64,000 nucleotides of DNA from Actinomadura pelletieri DSM 43383 (GTDB taxonomy: Bacteria > Actinomycetota > Actinomycetes > Streptosporangiales > Streptosporangiaceae): assembly GCF_003634705.1 (NCBI RefSeq), contig NZ_RBWU01000003.1:914933-978932 (forward strand), in the 5' to 3' direction. Shown here one piece after another: positions 34,136 to 41,437 of this stretch. How positions within the stretch are numbered: position 1 is the stretch's first letter; the number at the start of each line of letters is the position of its first letter. Position numbers and translations under genes: made by a program. The notes beneath the pieces were generated by a model. It saw only the letters and a list, made by a program, of their open reading frames with translations. It had not been told where the DNA came from and made no database searches.

Positions 34136-35622
34136 CAGCGGCCCACGAGCACGACGACCGCCGCGGACAGCGGTTCGATCGTGTCGAGCAGGACGCGCGG
34201 CGCGACGCCGATCAGCAGCGACAGCGCGAGCAGCGGGACGAGCGCCGCCAGTTCGGGCCGCCGCACGTCGGTGACGCGCGGCGTCAGCTCACCGGACGGC
34301 CCGAGCACCACCCGGTGCAGGACGCGCAGGAACAGCGCCGCCGTGACGAGGATCCCCGCGACGGCGAGCGCACCGGTCACCGCCGTCGCCGCGGTGCCGG
34401 TCCCGATCGTTCCGGCGAAGATCTGGAACTCGGCGATGAATCCGGACAGGCCCGGCAGTCCCAGCGAGGCGAACGCGGCGACCGCGACGAGAGTCGCGAA
34501 AACGGGGGCGCGGCGCGCGACACCGCCGAACCGTCCGATGTCGTAGCTCCCGGCCCGGTCGTACAGCACCCCGCACATCAGGAACAACGCGCCGGTGACG
34601 AGACCGTGGCTGACCATCTGCGTCACCGCTCCGGTGACGGCGAGCCGCCGGGCGTCGGTGTCGCCGCCCGCATACCCGGCCGCGCCCAGCGCGAGGACGA
34701 TGTACCCCATGTGGTTCACGGACGTGTACGCGACGAGCCGTTTGACGTTGTCCTGCGCGAGCGCGACGAACGCCCCGTACAGGACGCTGACGAGCCCGAC
34801 GACGAGCATCACGAGCGCATAGCGGCGCCAGGCGTCCGGCAGCATCGGCATCGCGATCCGCACGAGCCCGTACGTCCCCATCTTCAGCATGACCCCGGCG
34901 AGGATCGCCGACCCGGCGGCGGGCGCGTCGGTGTGCGCGGGCGGCAGCCACGTGTGGAACGGCACGACCGGCGTCTTGATCGCGAGGCCGAGGCCGACGG
35001 CGAGGAGCGTCAGCCCGGCGAGCCCGGACGACCCGGCGAACGGCGGGGTGCGGGTCAAATCGACCATGTCGAACGTGTGCGGGTCCGCGCCGAGGTAGAG
35101 GCCGATGAACCCGAGCAGCAGGACGAGCGATCCGAGGAACGTGTAGAGGAAGAACTTCAGCGCCGAGCGGGCCCGGTCATCGTGTCCCCACAGCAGGATC
35201 ACGAAGTACATGCCGACGATCGACAGGTCGAAGAACACGAAGAACAGCAGGAGGTCCAGCGCCGCGAACAGCCCGAGGCAGACCGTCTCCAGGAACAGGA
35301 ACAGCATCGCGAACGCCCGTACCCGGTGCGGGTTGCGTAGCGAGTACACCGCGCACGCGGCGAACAGGACGGCCGTCAACGCCAGGAGGGGCAGCGACAG
35401 ACCGTCCACACCCACGTGGTAGCCGGCCCGGACGGACGGGATCCACCGCACGTCCGTCTCGAACGACGTCCCGCCGCCCGTTCCGTGCGCGGCCCACATC
35501 GCCGTGACGAGCGCCAGTTCGACAACGGTGACACCGGTCCACGTCCATGGCACGGCGCGGCGTGGGACGCCCGGCAGCGCGAGCGCGACGGCCAGCGGCA
35601 GGAAGATCACCAAGGTGAGCAT
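34135..35622 (-). CDS. nuoM: complex I subunit M (antiporter-like)
   Basis: 495 aa with about 14 membrane helices. Clear NuoM motifs are FHTWLPPAHTDAPAAGSAILAG (split over about 215-240), KRLVAYTSVNHMGYI and FIAEFQIFAGT. ATG 35622 is chosen by homology and lies 5 bases after nuoL. The open frame extends a further 1.5 kb upstream but only as a shadow of nuoL. Confidence 0.94.
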   Translation of the reverse strand: MLTLVIFLPLAVALALPGVPRRAVPWTWTGVTVVELALVTAMWAAHGTGGGTSFETDVRWIPSVRAGYHVGVDGLSLPLLALTAVLFAACAVYSLRNPHRVRAFAMLFLFLETVCLGLFAALDLLLFFVFFDLSIVGMYFVILLWGHDDRARSALKFFLYTFLGSLVLLLGFIGLYLGADPHTFDMVDLTRTPPFAGSSGLAGLTLLAVGLGLAIKTPVVPFHTWLPPAHTDAPAAGSAILAGVMLKMGTYGLVRIAMPMLPDAWRRYALVMLVVGLVSVLYGAFVALAQDNVKRLVAYTSVNHMGYIVLALGAAGYAGGDTDARRLAVTGAVTQMVSHGLVTGALFLMCGVLYDRAGSYDIGRFGGVARRAPVFATLVAVAAFASLGLPGLSGFIAEFQIFAGTIGTGTAATAVTGALAVAGILVTAALFLRVLHRVVLGPSGELTPRVTDVRRPELAALVPLLALSLLIGVAPRVLLDTIEPLSAAVVVLVGR

Positions 35623-35627
35623 GGGCG

Positions 35628-37181
35628 TCACCCGGCCAGGACGGCGACGAGGACGAGCACCGCGAGCACCACCGCCGCCTGCGCGTAGTACAGGTGGACC
35701 TGCCCGGTCTGTGGGCGCCGGGCCAGGGCGCCGAGGCCCCGCGCGGCCCGCCCGACCGCGCCGACGAGCCCGTCGACTCGAAGTTCGACGCGGCGGCGGG
35801 CGAGCCCGGCCGTCCACCGCCCGCCCCGCGCGACACCTTCCACGGCGCCGTCGACAACCCGGTCGTCGAACCGTGCGAGGGCCCGCGCCACCGCGAACCC
35901 CGGGCGAACCAGCCCGGTGAGCGCCGCCCGCTCCAACCAGAGCCATCGCGAGGCCCACGCGGGCTCCGGAACCCTGCGCACGGCCACGACGACGCCCACT
36001 GTCGGGACCGCGAGCGCTCCGGACAGCGCCGACTCCCAGGCCACGGGCCCGGCTCCGCCCAGAACTCCGGGCAGTCCGAGAACCCCGAGCCCGGCGCCCG
36101 CCACGGCCAGCCCCGCCAGCGGAACCCGCTGCGCCAACGGCACCGGGACCCGCTGGGCCGCCTGGAACAACCGCAGCAGCGCCTTCCCTGCGTAGGCCGC
36201 CGAGAGCACGGACGCCGCGAATCCAACGGCGAGCAGCGCAGACGACCCGACACCCGCCAACACCTCGTCCTTGGTCACCCACAACGACAGCGGCGGCACC
36301 CCGGCCAGCGCGACCGCGCCGACCCCGAACGCGACATCGACCACCCGGTGGGTGCCGCGCCTGGTCAGCCACACCCCCGCGCACAGGAACAGCAGGCTCT
36401 TCACCGCGGCGTGGGCGACGAGATGCGCCGTCCCGCCGTCGACCGCTCCGGCTCCGGCGGCCAGGACCATGAAGCCGATCTGCGCGCAGGTGGACGCCGC
36501 GAGCAGTTGCTTCAGGTCCCGCTGCGCGAGCGCGACCGCGCCGAGCAGCAGCGCGGTCAGCGCACCGGCCCAGCTCACGGCCGTGGCGGCCCATCCGGTG
36601 GCGTCCAGCAGCGGACGCAGGCGCAGCAGCAGGTAGGCCCCGGCGACCACCATCGTGGCCGAGTGCAGCAGCGCCGACACCGGGCTCGGACCCGCCATGG
36701 CCCGCGACAGCCAGAACGAGAACGGCAACTGCGCCGACTTGCCCAGCGCCGCGACCACGACACCGGCCGCGATCAGATCCCGCCAAGGGGCGTCCGCCGT
36801 CGCCAGGTCGTCCAGCTTCAGCGAGTGGGCACCGGCGACCGCGAACCCCGCCGCCGCGTAGAGGCCCATGTCGGCGGCCCGGGTCGTGAGGAACGCGACG
36901 TCCGCCGACCGCACCCGTTCCGGGTCCGACCAGACGTAGCCGATGAGCGCGTACGACATCGCGCCCATGACCTCCCAGCCCATCAGCAACAGCAGCAGGT
37001 CGGACGCGGTGACCGTGACGGCCATCGCCGCCGCGAACAGCAGCGTCAACACGTGGAACCGGACGCCGTACCCGTCCGCCCAGGCATAGGCGAGCACCGC
37101 CACCAGCACCACGGCCAGGGTCACGAGCAGGAAGGCGGACGACTCGTCCACCACCAGCCCGCTCCCCCACCCCGGGATCAT
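35628..37181 (-). CDS. nuoL: complex I subunit L, short form
   Basis: 517 aa, about 100 residues shorter than usual NuoL. The core is intact: LLLLLMGWEVMGAMSYALIG, GKSAQLPFSFWLSRAMAGPSPVSALLHSATM, LLAASTCAQIGFMVLA and the HAAVKSLLFLCAG Lys/His helix. The first helices are reduced and the C-terminal amphipathic arm is short, ending in a final membrane helix. Its start overlaps the nuoK stop by 4 bases (ATGA). Confidence 0.9.
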   Translation of the reverse strand: MIPGWGSGLVVDESSAFLLVTLAVVLVAVLAYAWADGYGVRFHVLTLLFAAAMAVTVTASDLLLLLMGWEVMGAMSYALIGYVWSDPERVRSADVAFLTTRAADMGLYAAAGFAVAGAHSLKLDDLATADAPWRDLIAAGVVVAALGKSAQLPFSFWLSRAMAGPSPVSALLHSATMVVAGAYLLLRLRPLLDATGWAATAVSWAGALTALLLGAVALAQRDLKQLLAASTCAQIGFMVLAAGAGAVDGGTAHLVAHAAVKSLLFLCAGVWLTRRGTHRVVDVAFGVGAVALAGVPPLSLWVTKDEVLAGVGSSALLAVGFAASVLSAAYAGKALLRLFQAAQRVPVPLAQRVPLAGLAVAGAGLGVLGLPGVLGGAGPVAWESALSGALAVPTVGVVVAVRRVPEPAWASRWLWLERAALTGLVRPGFAVARALARFDDRVVDGAVEGVARGGRWTAGLARRRVELRVDGLVGAVGRAARGLGALARRPQTGQVHLYYAQAAVVLAVLVLVAVLAG

Positions 37182-37483
37182 CCCTTCAAATCCCCTGCGT
37201 CATCCGTGAGGTCCACGTCCCGCGCCCGGAACAGGGCGGTGACGACGGCGAAGCCCATCGCCATCTCCAGCGCCATGACGGTGATGGCCACGAGCACGAG
37301 GACCTGACCGTCCGCGGACCCCGGCGACACCCAGTGCCAGAACCCGGCCGCGGCGACCACCACACCGTTGATCATGAGTTCGAGGCCCATCATCAGCATC
37401 ACGATCGACTGCTGGGACAGCGCGCCGAACAGTCCGACGCAGAACAGCGCCGCTCCCAGCAGGAGGAAGGTCTCGAGCGTCAT
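37178..37483 (-). CDS. nuoK: complex I subunit K
   Basis: 101 aa with three membrane helices. The conserved acidic helix reads SIVMLMMGLELMINGVVV, holding the Glu needed for proton transfer, and the C-terminal helix carries the second Glu in ALEMAMGFAVV. ATGA overlaps with both nuoJ and nuoL join it to the operon. Confidence 0.93.
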   Translation of the reverse strand: MTLETFLLLGAALFCVGLFGALSQQSIVMLMMGLELMINGVVVAAAGFWHWVSPGSADGQVLVLVAITVMALEMAMGFAVVTALFRARDVDLTDDAGDLKG

Positions 37484-37986
37484 CGGCGCCCCCGGTCATA
37501 GCGTCCACGGCTCGTCGCGAGCACCACGGACGCGATCATGGTGGCCAGGATGGCGATGCCGAGCACCATCATGACCGGCATCTTCGGCCCCATGATCGAG
37601 GCTCCGAGCGCGAACGTCGGGTCGGACGGCGGGCGGCCCGCCCGCTCCGGCCACGGGGCCGCGAAGATCCCCGCCGCGAGCGCGACGAACGCGCCGCCGG
37701 AGATGGCGAGCGCGCCGCGCGCGTTGTGCGTCATGGTCATCGGCATCAGCCCCGCCGGGTTCATCATGTACATGACCATGAACACGACCATCACCAGCAT
37801 CTCCATGATCATCATCAGCACGATCAGGACGCCGAGATAGCTCAGGCCGATCAGCAGCAGCTCGCCTCCGACGCAGAGGAAGGACGCGAGCAGCGCGAAC
37901 GTCGCCCGCGCCATCGAGTCCACGACGAACACCGCGACACCGAACCCGACGGCGGCGACCGCGAGCACCCAGAATCCGGCGTCCAC
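37480..37986 (-). CDS. nuoJ: complex I subunit J
   Basis: 168 aa with five membrane helices; the conserved helix GELLLIGLSYLGVLIVLMMI corresponds to the NuoJ pi-bulge helix, and a Met-rich segment (MEMLVMVVFMVMYMM) follows. Two adjacent GTG codons, 37989 and 37986, could start it; GGGGGAG favours the second by spacing. Four-base overlap with nuoK. Confidence 0.88.
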   Translation of the reverse strand: MDAGFWVLAVAAVGFGVAVFVVDSMARATFALLASFLCVGGELLLIGLSYLGVLIVLMMIMEMLVMVVFMVMYMMNPAGLMPMTMTHNARGALAISGGAFVALAAGIFAAPWPERAGRPPSDPTFALGASIMGPKMPVMMVLGIAILATMIASVVLATSRGRYDRGRR

Positions 37987-37997
37987 CACGGCTCCCC

Positions 37998-38861
37998 CTA
38001 GATCACGACGATTCCGACGACGAGCATCTGCAGCAGCGTGGCGGGGATCAGCACCGTCCAGGCCAGCGTCATGAACCGGTCCATGCGCAGTACCGGCAGC
38101 AGCCGCCGCGTCCAGACCAGGAACGCCAGGACGGCGCACGTCTTCACCAGCGACCACGCCCACCCGGGCAGCGCCGGTCCCGATCCGCCGCCGAGGAACA
38201 GCGGGACCGCGGCGCCCGCCGAGACCGCCAGGAGCCCGTACCGTCCGGCCGTGAAGACGAGCCGGTCCGGGCCTGACAGTTCCAGTGCCGCGCCGCCCGC
38301 GATGTCACCGCCGAGCGGATGGCCGAACGGGCCCCAAAACGCCATCGCGAGGGCGGACAGCAGGTAGACGACGAACGCGACCGGCATCCACACCGCGTAC
38401 CAGAGTCCGTCCTGCGCGTCCCCGATGGTCCGCAGGTCGAGGGAGTGCGCGGCCAGTGCCGCCGTGATCAGCGCGAACATGTGCGGCAGCTCGTACGCGA
38501 GCCCCTGCGCGATGAACCGGTACCCGCCGATCAGCGCGTACGCCGAGTTGACGCCCCACCCGGCCAGCCACACCGACGCCCACGCCACCACCTCCATCGC
38601 GTTGAACCAGACGACGCCGACCGCCGTGTCCACCGCGACGCGGTCACCGAACGGCACCACCAGCGCCGCGAGCGCCGCCGCCACCGGCAGCGACACCACG
38701 CCGATCCGTGTCAGCGGACGGTCGGCCCTGACCGTGACGCGCCGCTGCGTCGTCAGAAGCCGGGCGACCTCGTGGAACGGTTCGGTGGGACGTCCGGCGA
38801 AGGCTCCGTTCAGACACGCGGCGGCGACCGCCAGCCCGCCGAGGACGACCACCTCAACCAT
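37998..38861 (-). CDS. nuoH: complex I subunit H-like
   Basis: 287 aa, shorter than the usual 330 or more, with eight membrane helices. NuoH hallmarks include GRPTEPFHEVARLLTTQRR near the start, IGGYRFIAQGLAYELPHMFAL, and a C-terminal LRMDRFMTLAWTVLIPATL. The acidic quinone-channel loop is partly kept (AYELPH). It begins 8 bases inside the preceding unknown gene and ends 11 bases before nuoJ. Confidence 0.85.
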   Translation of the reverse strand: MVEVVVLGGLAVAAACLNGAFAGRPTEPFHEVARLLTTQRRVTVRADRPLTRIGVVSLPVAAALAALVVPFGDRVAVDTAVGVVWFNAMEVVAWASVWLAGWGVNSAYALIGGYRFIAQGLAYELPHMFALITAALAAHSLDLRTIGDAQDGLWYAVWMPVAFVVYLLSALAMAFWGPFGHPLGGDIAGGAALELSGPDRLVFTAGRYGLLAVSAGAAVPLFLGGGSGPALPGWAWSLVKTCAVLAFLVWTRRLLPVLRMDRFMTLAWTVLIPATLLQMLVVGIVVI

Positions 38862-39708
38862 CGGCGGCCGACCCGAGGTCCGGATCGAGACCGGCGACGA
38901 TCAGCCGCGCCTCCCCGAGATCAGTGCCTTCCAGCCGTGCGGGCAGCCTCGCCAGGACCTCGGGCCAGGGCTCACCCGGCCGGTCGGCGGCGGGGCGTCC
39001 TTCGAGCGCGGCGCCGATGTCCCGCAACCACCCGTCGACGTCGGCCGTGTTCCGCGTCATCCAACGCAGCGCCCGCGACCGCCCGACCCGCCGAGCGAAC
39101 CGGTGGAACCGCCGCGCCACGTCCGGGGCGCCCGCCAGCGCCTCGTCCCTCAGCACGGCCGCCCGTTCGCCCGCCGCGTCCCAGCCCGCGACATGCAGCA
39201 GCCGCGCCACGCTGTCGAGTCGGTGCGCCGCCCGCCGTCCCTCGTGCCAGAACGTCCCGTCCGCCGTGTCGACCGCGACGGCCTTCGCGGCCTGCACCAC
39301 GTCACCCTGGAGAGTCAGATCGACCCGCAGCCCTGCGGGCCAGTGGGACAGCACGGGCCCGAGCGGGACGTGCAGCACGTCGAGTCGCAGGCCGTCCCGA
39401 TCGTCCGTCCGGTCGGCCATGCCGACCTCGTCCAGATCCAGTGGGGCCCGTGGACCGGCGGCGGCGCCCGCCACGAGATCCGCGGACATCCGTGTACGCG
39501 GCTCCGGCATGTCCCGCCACACGGCGTCGATGGCTCGCGCCAACGCCGCCCCGGGGTTCCCGCAGACCACGAGCGTCCCCGTCTCCACCGGGGAAAGAGC
39601 GGCCCGCCGCCCGCGCCGCCGCAGTTCGGCCTCGACGCGCACGCGGTCGGCCGTCCCGTCCGCCGCCGACACGACGAACGGACGCGCGGCCGCGGCCGTC
39701 AGGCCCAC
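38854..39708 (-). CDS. unknown protein of the partial nuo operon (284 aa)
   Basis: Lies between nuoA and nuoH, where complete operons hold nuoB to nuoG, and overlaps both by 8-10 bases. It has no membrane helix and no Cys cluster able to bind an Fe-S centre. A stretch near 105-150 (LDVLHVPLGPVLSHWPAGLR) is faintly like the start of NuoD, and 155-215 is a helical Arg-rich region (HRLDSVARLLHVAGWDAAGE). I know proteins at this position in the second nuo cluster of Streptomyces, also without a function. A docking or replacement subunit for the membrane arm is an inference. GTG 39708 is the start. Confidence 0.75.
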   Translation of the reverse strand: MGLTAAAARPFVVSAADGTADRVRVEAELRRRGRRAALSPVETGTLVVCGNPGAALARAIDAVWRDMPEPRTRMSADLVAGAAAGPRAPLDLDEVGMADRTDDRDGLRLDVLHVPLGPVLSHWPAGLRVDLTLQGDVVQAAKAVAVDTADGTFWHEGRRAAHRLDSVARLLHVAGWDAAGERAAVLRDEALAGAPDVARRFHRFARRVGRSRALRWMTRNTADVDGWLRDIGAALEGRPAADRPGEPWPEVLARLPARLEGTDLGEARLIVAGLDPDLGSAADG

Positions 39709-40046
39709 CGCAGCGCCCCCTCACGCCACGCGTACAGGACGCCGACCAGGATCAACCCGAGGAAGAGGAACATCTCCACGACCGCCTTCACGCCCACGGA
39801 CGCGACGACGAGCGCCCACGGATACATGAAGATCATCTCCATGTCGAAGGCGAGGAAGATCATCGACACCGTGTACCAGCGCACGTGGTAGCGCGACAGC
39901 GCGTGCTCGACCGGGCGCGCCCCCGAGAGGAACGGCCCCGCCTCCAGAAGCCCACGGGGCGCCATCGCCCACGACGCCGCGTACACGGCGACGATCAGCG
40001 CCCCGACCAGCCCCACCACCGAGAGGACGACGACGAACGGCGCCAT
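39699..40046 (-). CDS. nuoA: complex I subunit A
   Basis: 115 aa, three membrane helices. The conserved loop between helices 1 and 2 (RGLLEAGPFLSGARPVEHALSRYHVRWY) lacks the Cys of mitochondrial ND3, and the acidic helix reads MIFLAFDMEMIFMYPWALVV with the conserved Asp/Glu residues. First gene of the operon; ATG 40046 follows GGGAGGGGC. Confidence 0.93.
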   Translation of the reverse strand: MAPFVVVLSVVGLVGALIVAVYAASWAMAPRGLLEAGPFLSGARPVEHALSRYHVRWYTVSMIFLAFDMEMIFMYPWALVVASVGVKAVVEMFLFLGLILVGVLYAWREGALRWA

Positions 40047-40113
40047 TGCCCCTCCCGGGTACGGTTCCCTGACGCCGTGACCCCTACCTGATCAGGCCCC
40101 GGCAAAACATGGG

Positions 40114-40569
40114 CTATCCGTGCCCGCCGTGCCGTTCCCGGTCGGCGGCCGCCGCGCCGAGGATCATCTCGTCCACGACCCAGCGGGCCTCCGGGGACAG
40201 GTCGACGAGCGCCCGCAGCACCTCGGGCCGGATGACGCCGTTCTCGACGTCGCGGCGCAGCGCCTTCAGCGTCAGGTCCTCGCCGATGGGGTCCGACTCG
40301 CTCGGGAACCCGAAGAACCCGATCGGCACGCCGAAGAAGGTGGCGAGCGCGGTGAGCGTCTTGAGTTGCGGGTTCTCCTGCCGTCCGGTGCGCAGCTTCC
40401 ACACGGTGGTGGACGAGATGTCCTCGCCGGTGGCGGCCGCGATGGCGGCGGCGGCCTCGACGTTGTTGCGCGGCGGCTCCGCGTCCGCGGGCCACAGGTT
40501 CCGAATCAGCCATTCGACCTTCTCGGCCAGCGACGCTCCCGGCGACACCTCGTCCAAGCGATCCCGCAT
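40114..40569 (-). CDS. XRE-type HTH regulator (EspR-like architecture)
   Basis: 151 aa. The HTH spans about 35-90 (AAAIAAATGEDISSTTVWKLRTG, then NPQLKTLTALATFFGVPIGFFGF), and the C-terminal part (about 95-145) is a helical dimerisation domain. This two-part plan, an HTH with weak first helix followed by a short dimerisation domain, is that of mycobacterial EspR and relatives. ATG 40569 is preferred to 40572 because GGGAGG then has workable spacing. It is 67 bases upstream of nuoA on the same strand and may regulate or share its transcript. Confidence 0.8.
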   Translation of the reverse strand: MRDRLDEVSPGASLAEKVEWLIRNLWPADAEPPRNNVEAAAAIAAATGEDISSTTVWKLRTGRQENPQLKTLTALATFFGVPIGFFGFPSESDPIGEDLTLKALRRDVENGVIRPEVLRALVDLSPEARWVVDEMILGAAAADRERHGGHG

Positions 40570-40730
40570 CATGCCTCCCACCCCGGATCCCAGTGCTTTT
40601 AGTTGACCACAGCCGCGCCCGTCAGCCAAGGACACATAAGCCTTCTCATCCTCGATCAGGAGGGTGAGCCGCCACCTCCCTCTCAGGTCGCGATCACTCC
40701 TCCCCTCCCGGTGAACTTTGCCAAGAACCA

Positions 40731-40749
40731 TTGCAAAGCCTCTTTGCAA
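40731..40749. promoter_or_regulatory. 19-bp palindrome, likely ArsR-family operator
   Basis: TTGCAAAGCCTCTTTGCAA is a perfect 8-bp inverted repeat with a 3-base spacer, ending 17 bases before the start of an ArsR-type gene. Position and symmetry suit autorepression by that regulator. Confidence 0.75.
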
Positions 40750-40766
40750 CTCCTACGGTCGCGGAC

Positions 40767-41327
40767 ATGAAGGAACAACCGCCGCCCGAGGCGATCACCG
40801 ATCCGGAGCGGGTGCGCCTCCTCGCGCACCCGCTCCGGAGGCGGATCGCCGAGATCATGCGGCGCGGTCCGGTCTCGTCCACGACCCTCGCCCGCGAACT
40901 CGGCCAGAGCACCGGCTCGACGAGCTACCACCTGCGGCAGCTCGCCAAGTACGGGTTCATCGAGGAGGTGCCGGAGCTGGCGCGCGGACGGGAACGCTGG
41001 TGGCGGGCGGTGCCCGGCGACCGCCGTCTCCCGCCGTACAGCCGGCAGTCCCCGGAGATGCGCGAGGTCGTCGAGGAGCTGACCCGCCTGGAGTTCGCGA
41101 ACGAACTCGACATGCTCGACCGGTTCCAGCGGGCCCGCGACGGGCTGGGCCCGTGGGCGGACGCGCTGCTCTTCTCGTTCTCCACCGTCACGCTGACGCC
41201 GGACCAGGTGCGTCCCTTCTTCGAGGAGTACATCGCGCTCCTCTACCGCTACAAACGCGCCGAAGACGATCCACCGCCGGAGGCGCGCACCCTCCACACC
41301 AGGTTCCTGGCCTTTCCGGAGCCGTAG
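40767..41327 (+). CDS. ArsR-family (winged HTH) regulator
   Basis: 186 aa. The winged HTH (about 10-80) reads RVRLLAHPLRRRIAEIMRR and LARELGQSTGSTSYHLRQLAKYGFI, followed by a helical C-terminal domain with no metal-binding Cys. The latter half resembles repressors that sense drugs or other small molecules. ATG 40767 follows a perfect palindrome at 40731-40749. An MMPL transporter gene follows 110 bases downstream and is the probable target. Confidence 0.88.
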   Translation: MKEQPPPEAITDPERVRLLAHPLRRRIAEIMRRGPVSSTTLARELGQSTGSTSYHLRQLAKYGFIEEVPELARGRERWWRAVPGDRRLPPYSRQSPEMREVVEELTRLEFANELDMLDRFQRARDGLGPWADALLFSFSTVTLTPDQVRPFFEEYIALLYRYKRAEDDPPPEARTLHTRFLAFPEP

Positions 41328-41328
41328 G

Positions 41329-41364
41329 GCCCGGACCGCCGAGTTGCCCCTCGGCGGTCCGGGC
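41329..41364 (+). terminator. 15-bp hairpin between arsR-type and MMPL genes
   Basis: Perfect stem GCCCGGACCGCCGAG/CTCGGCGGTCCGGGC (41329-41343 with 41350-41364) around a 6-base loop, starting one base after the regulator's stop. It has no U run. It would cut or dampen read-through into the transporter gene. Confidence 0.6.
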
Positions 41365-41437
41365 GGAGGCCCGTATCACCACGCCGAACGGCGTGTTTCG
41401 CACGCGACATCGAGCCCCACGGAAAGGAGAGCACCTC

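Noticed and set aside
35628..37170. A 1011-codon frame reading from inside nuoL into nuoM
   Set aside because: Only the part from 35622 downward resembles NuoM; the rest is an antisense-phase shadow of nuoL.
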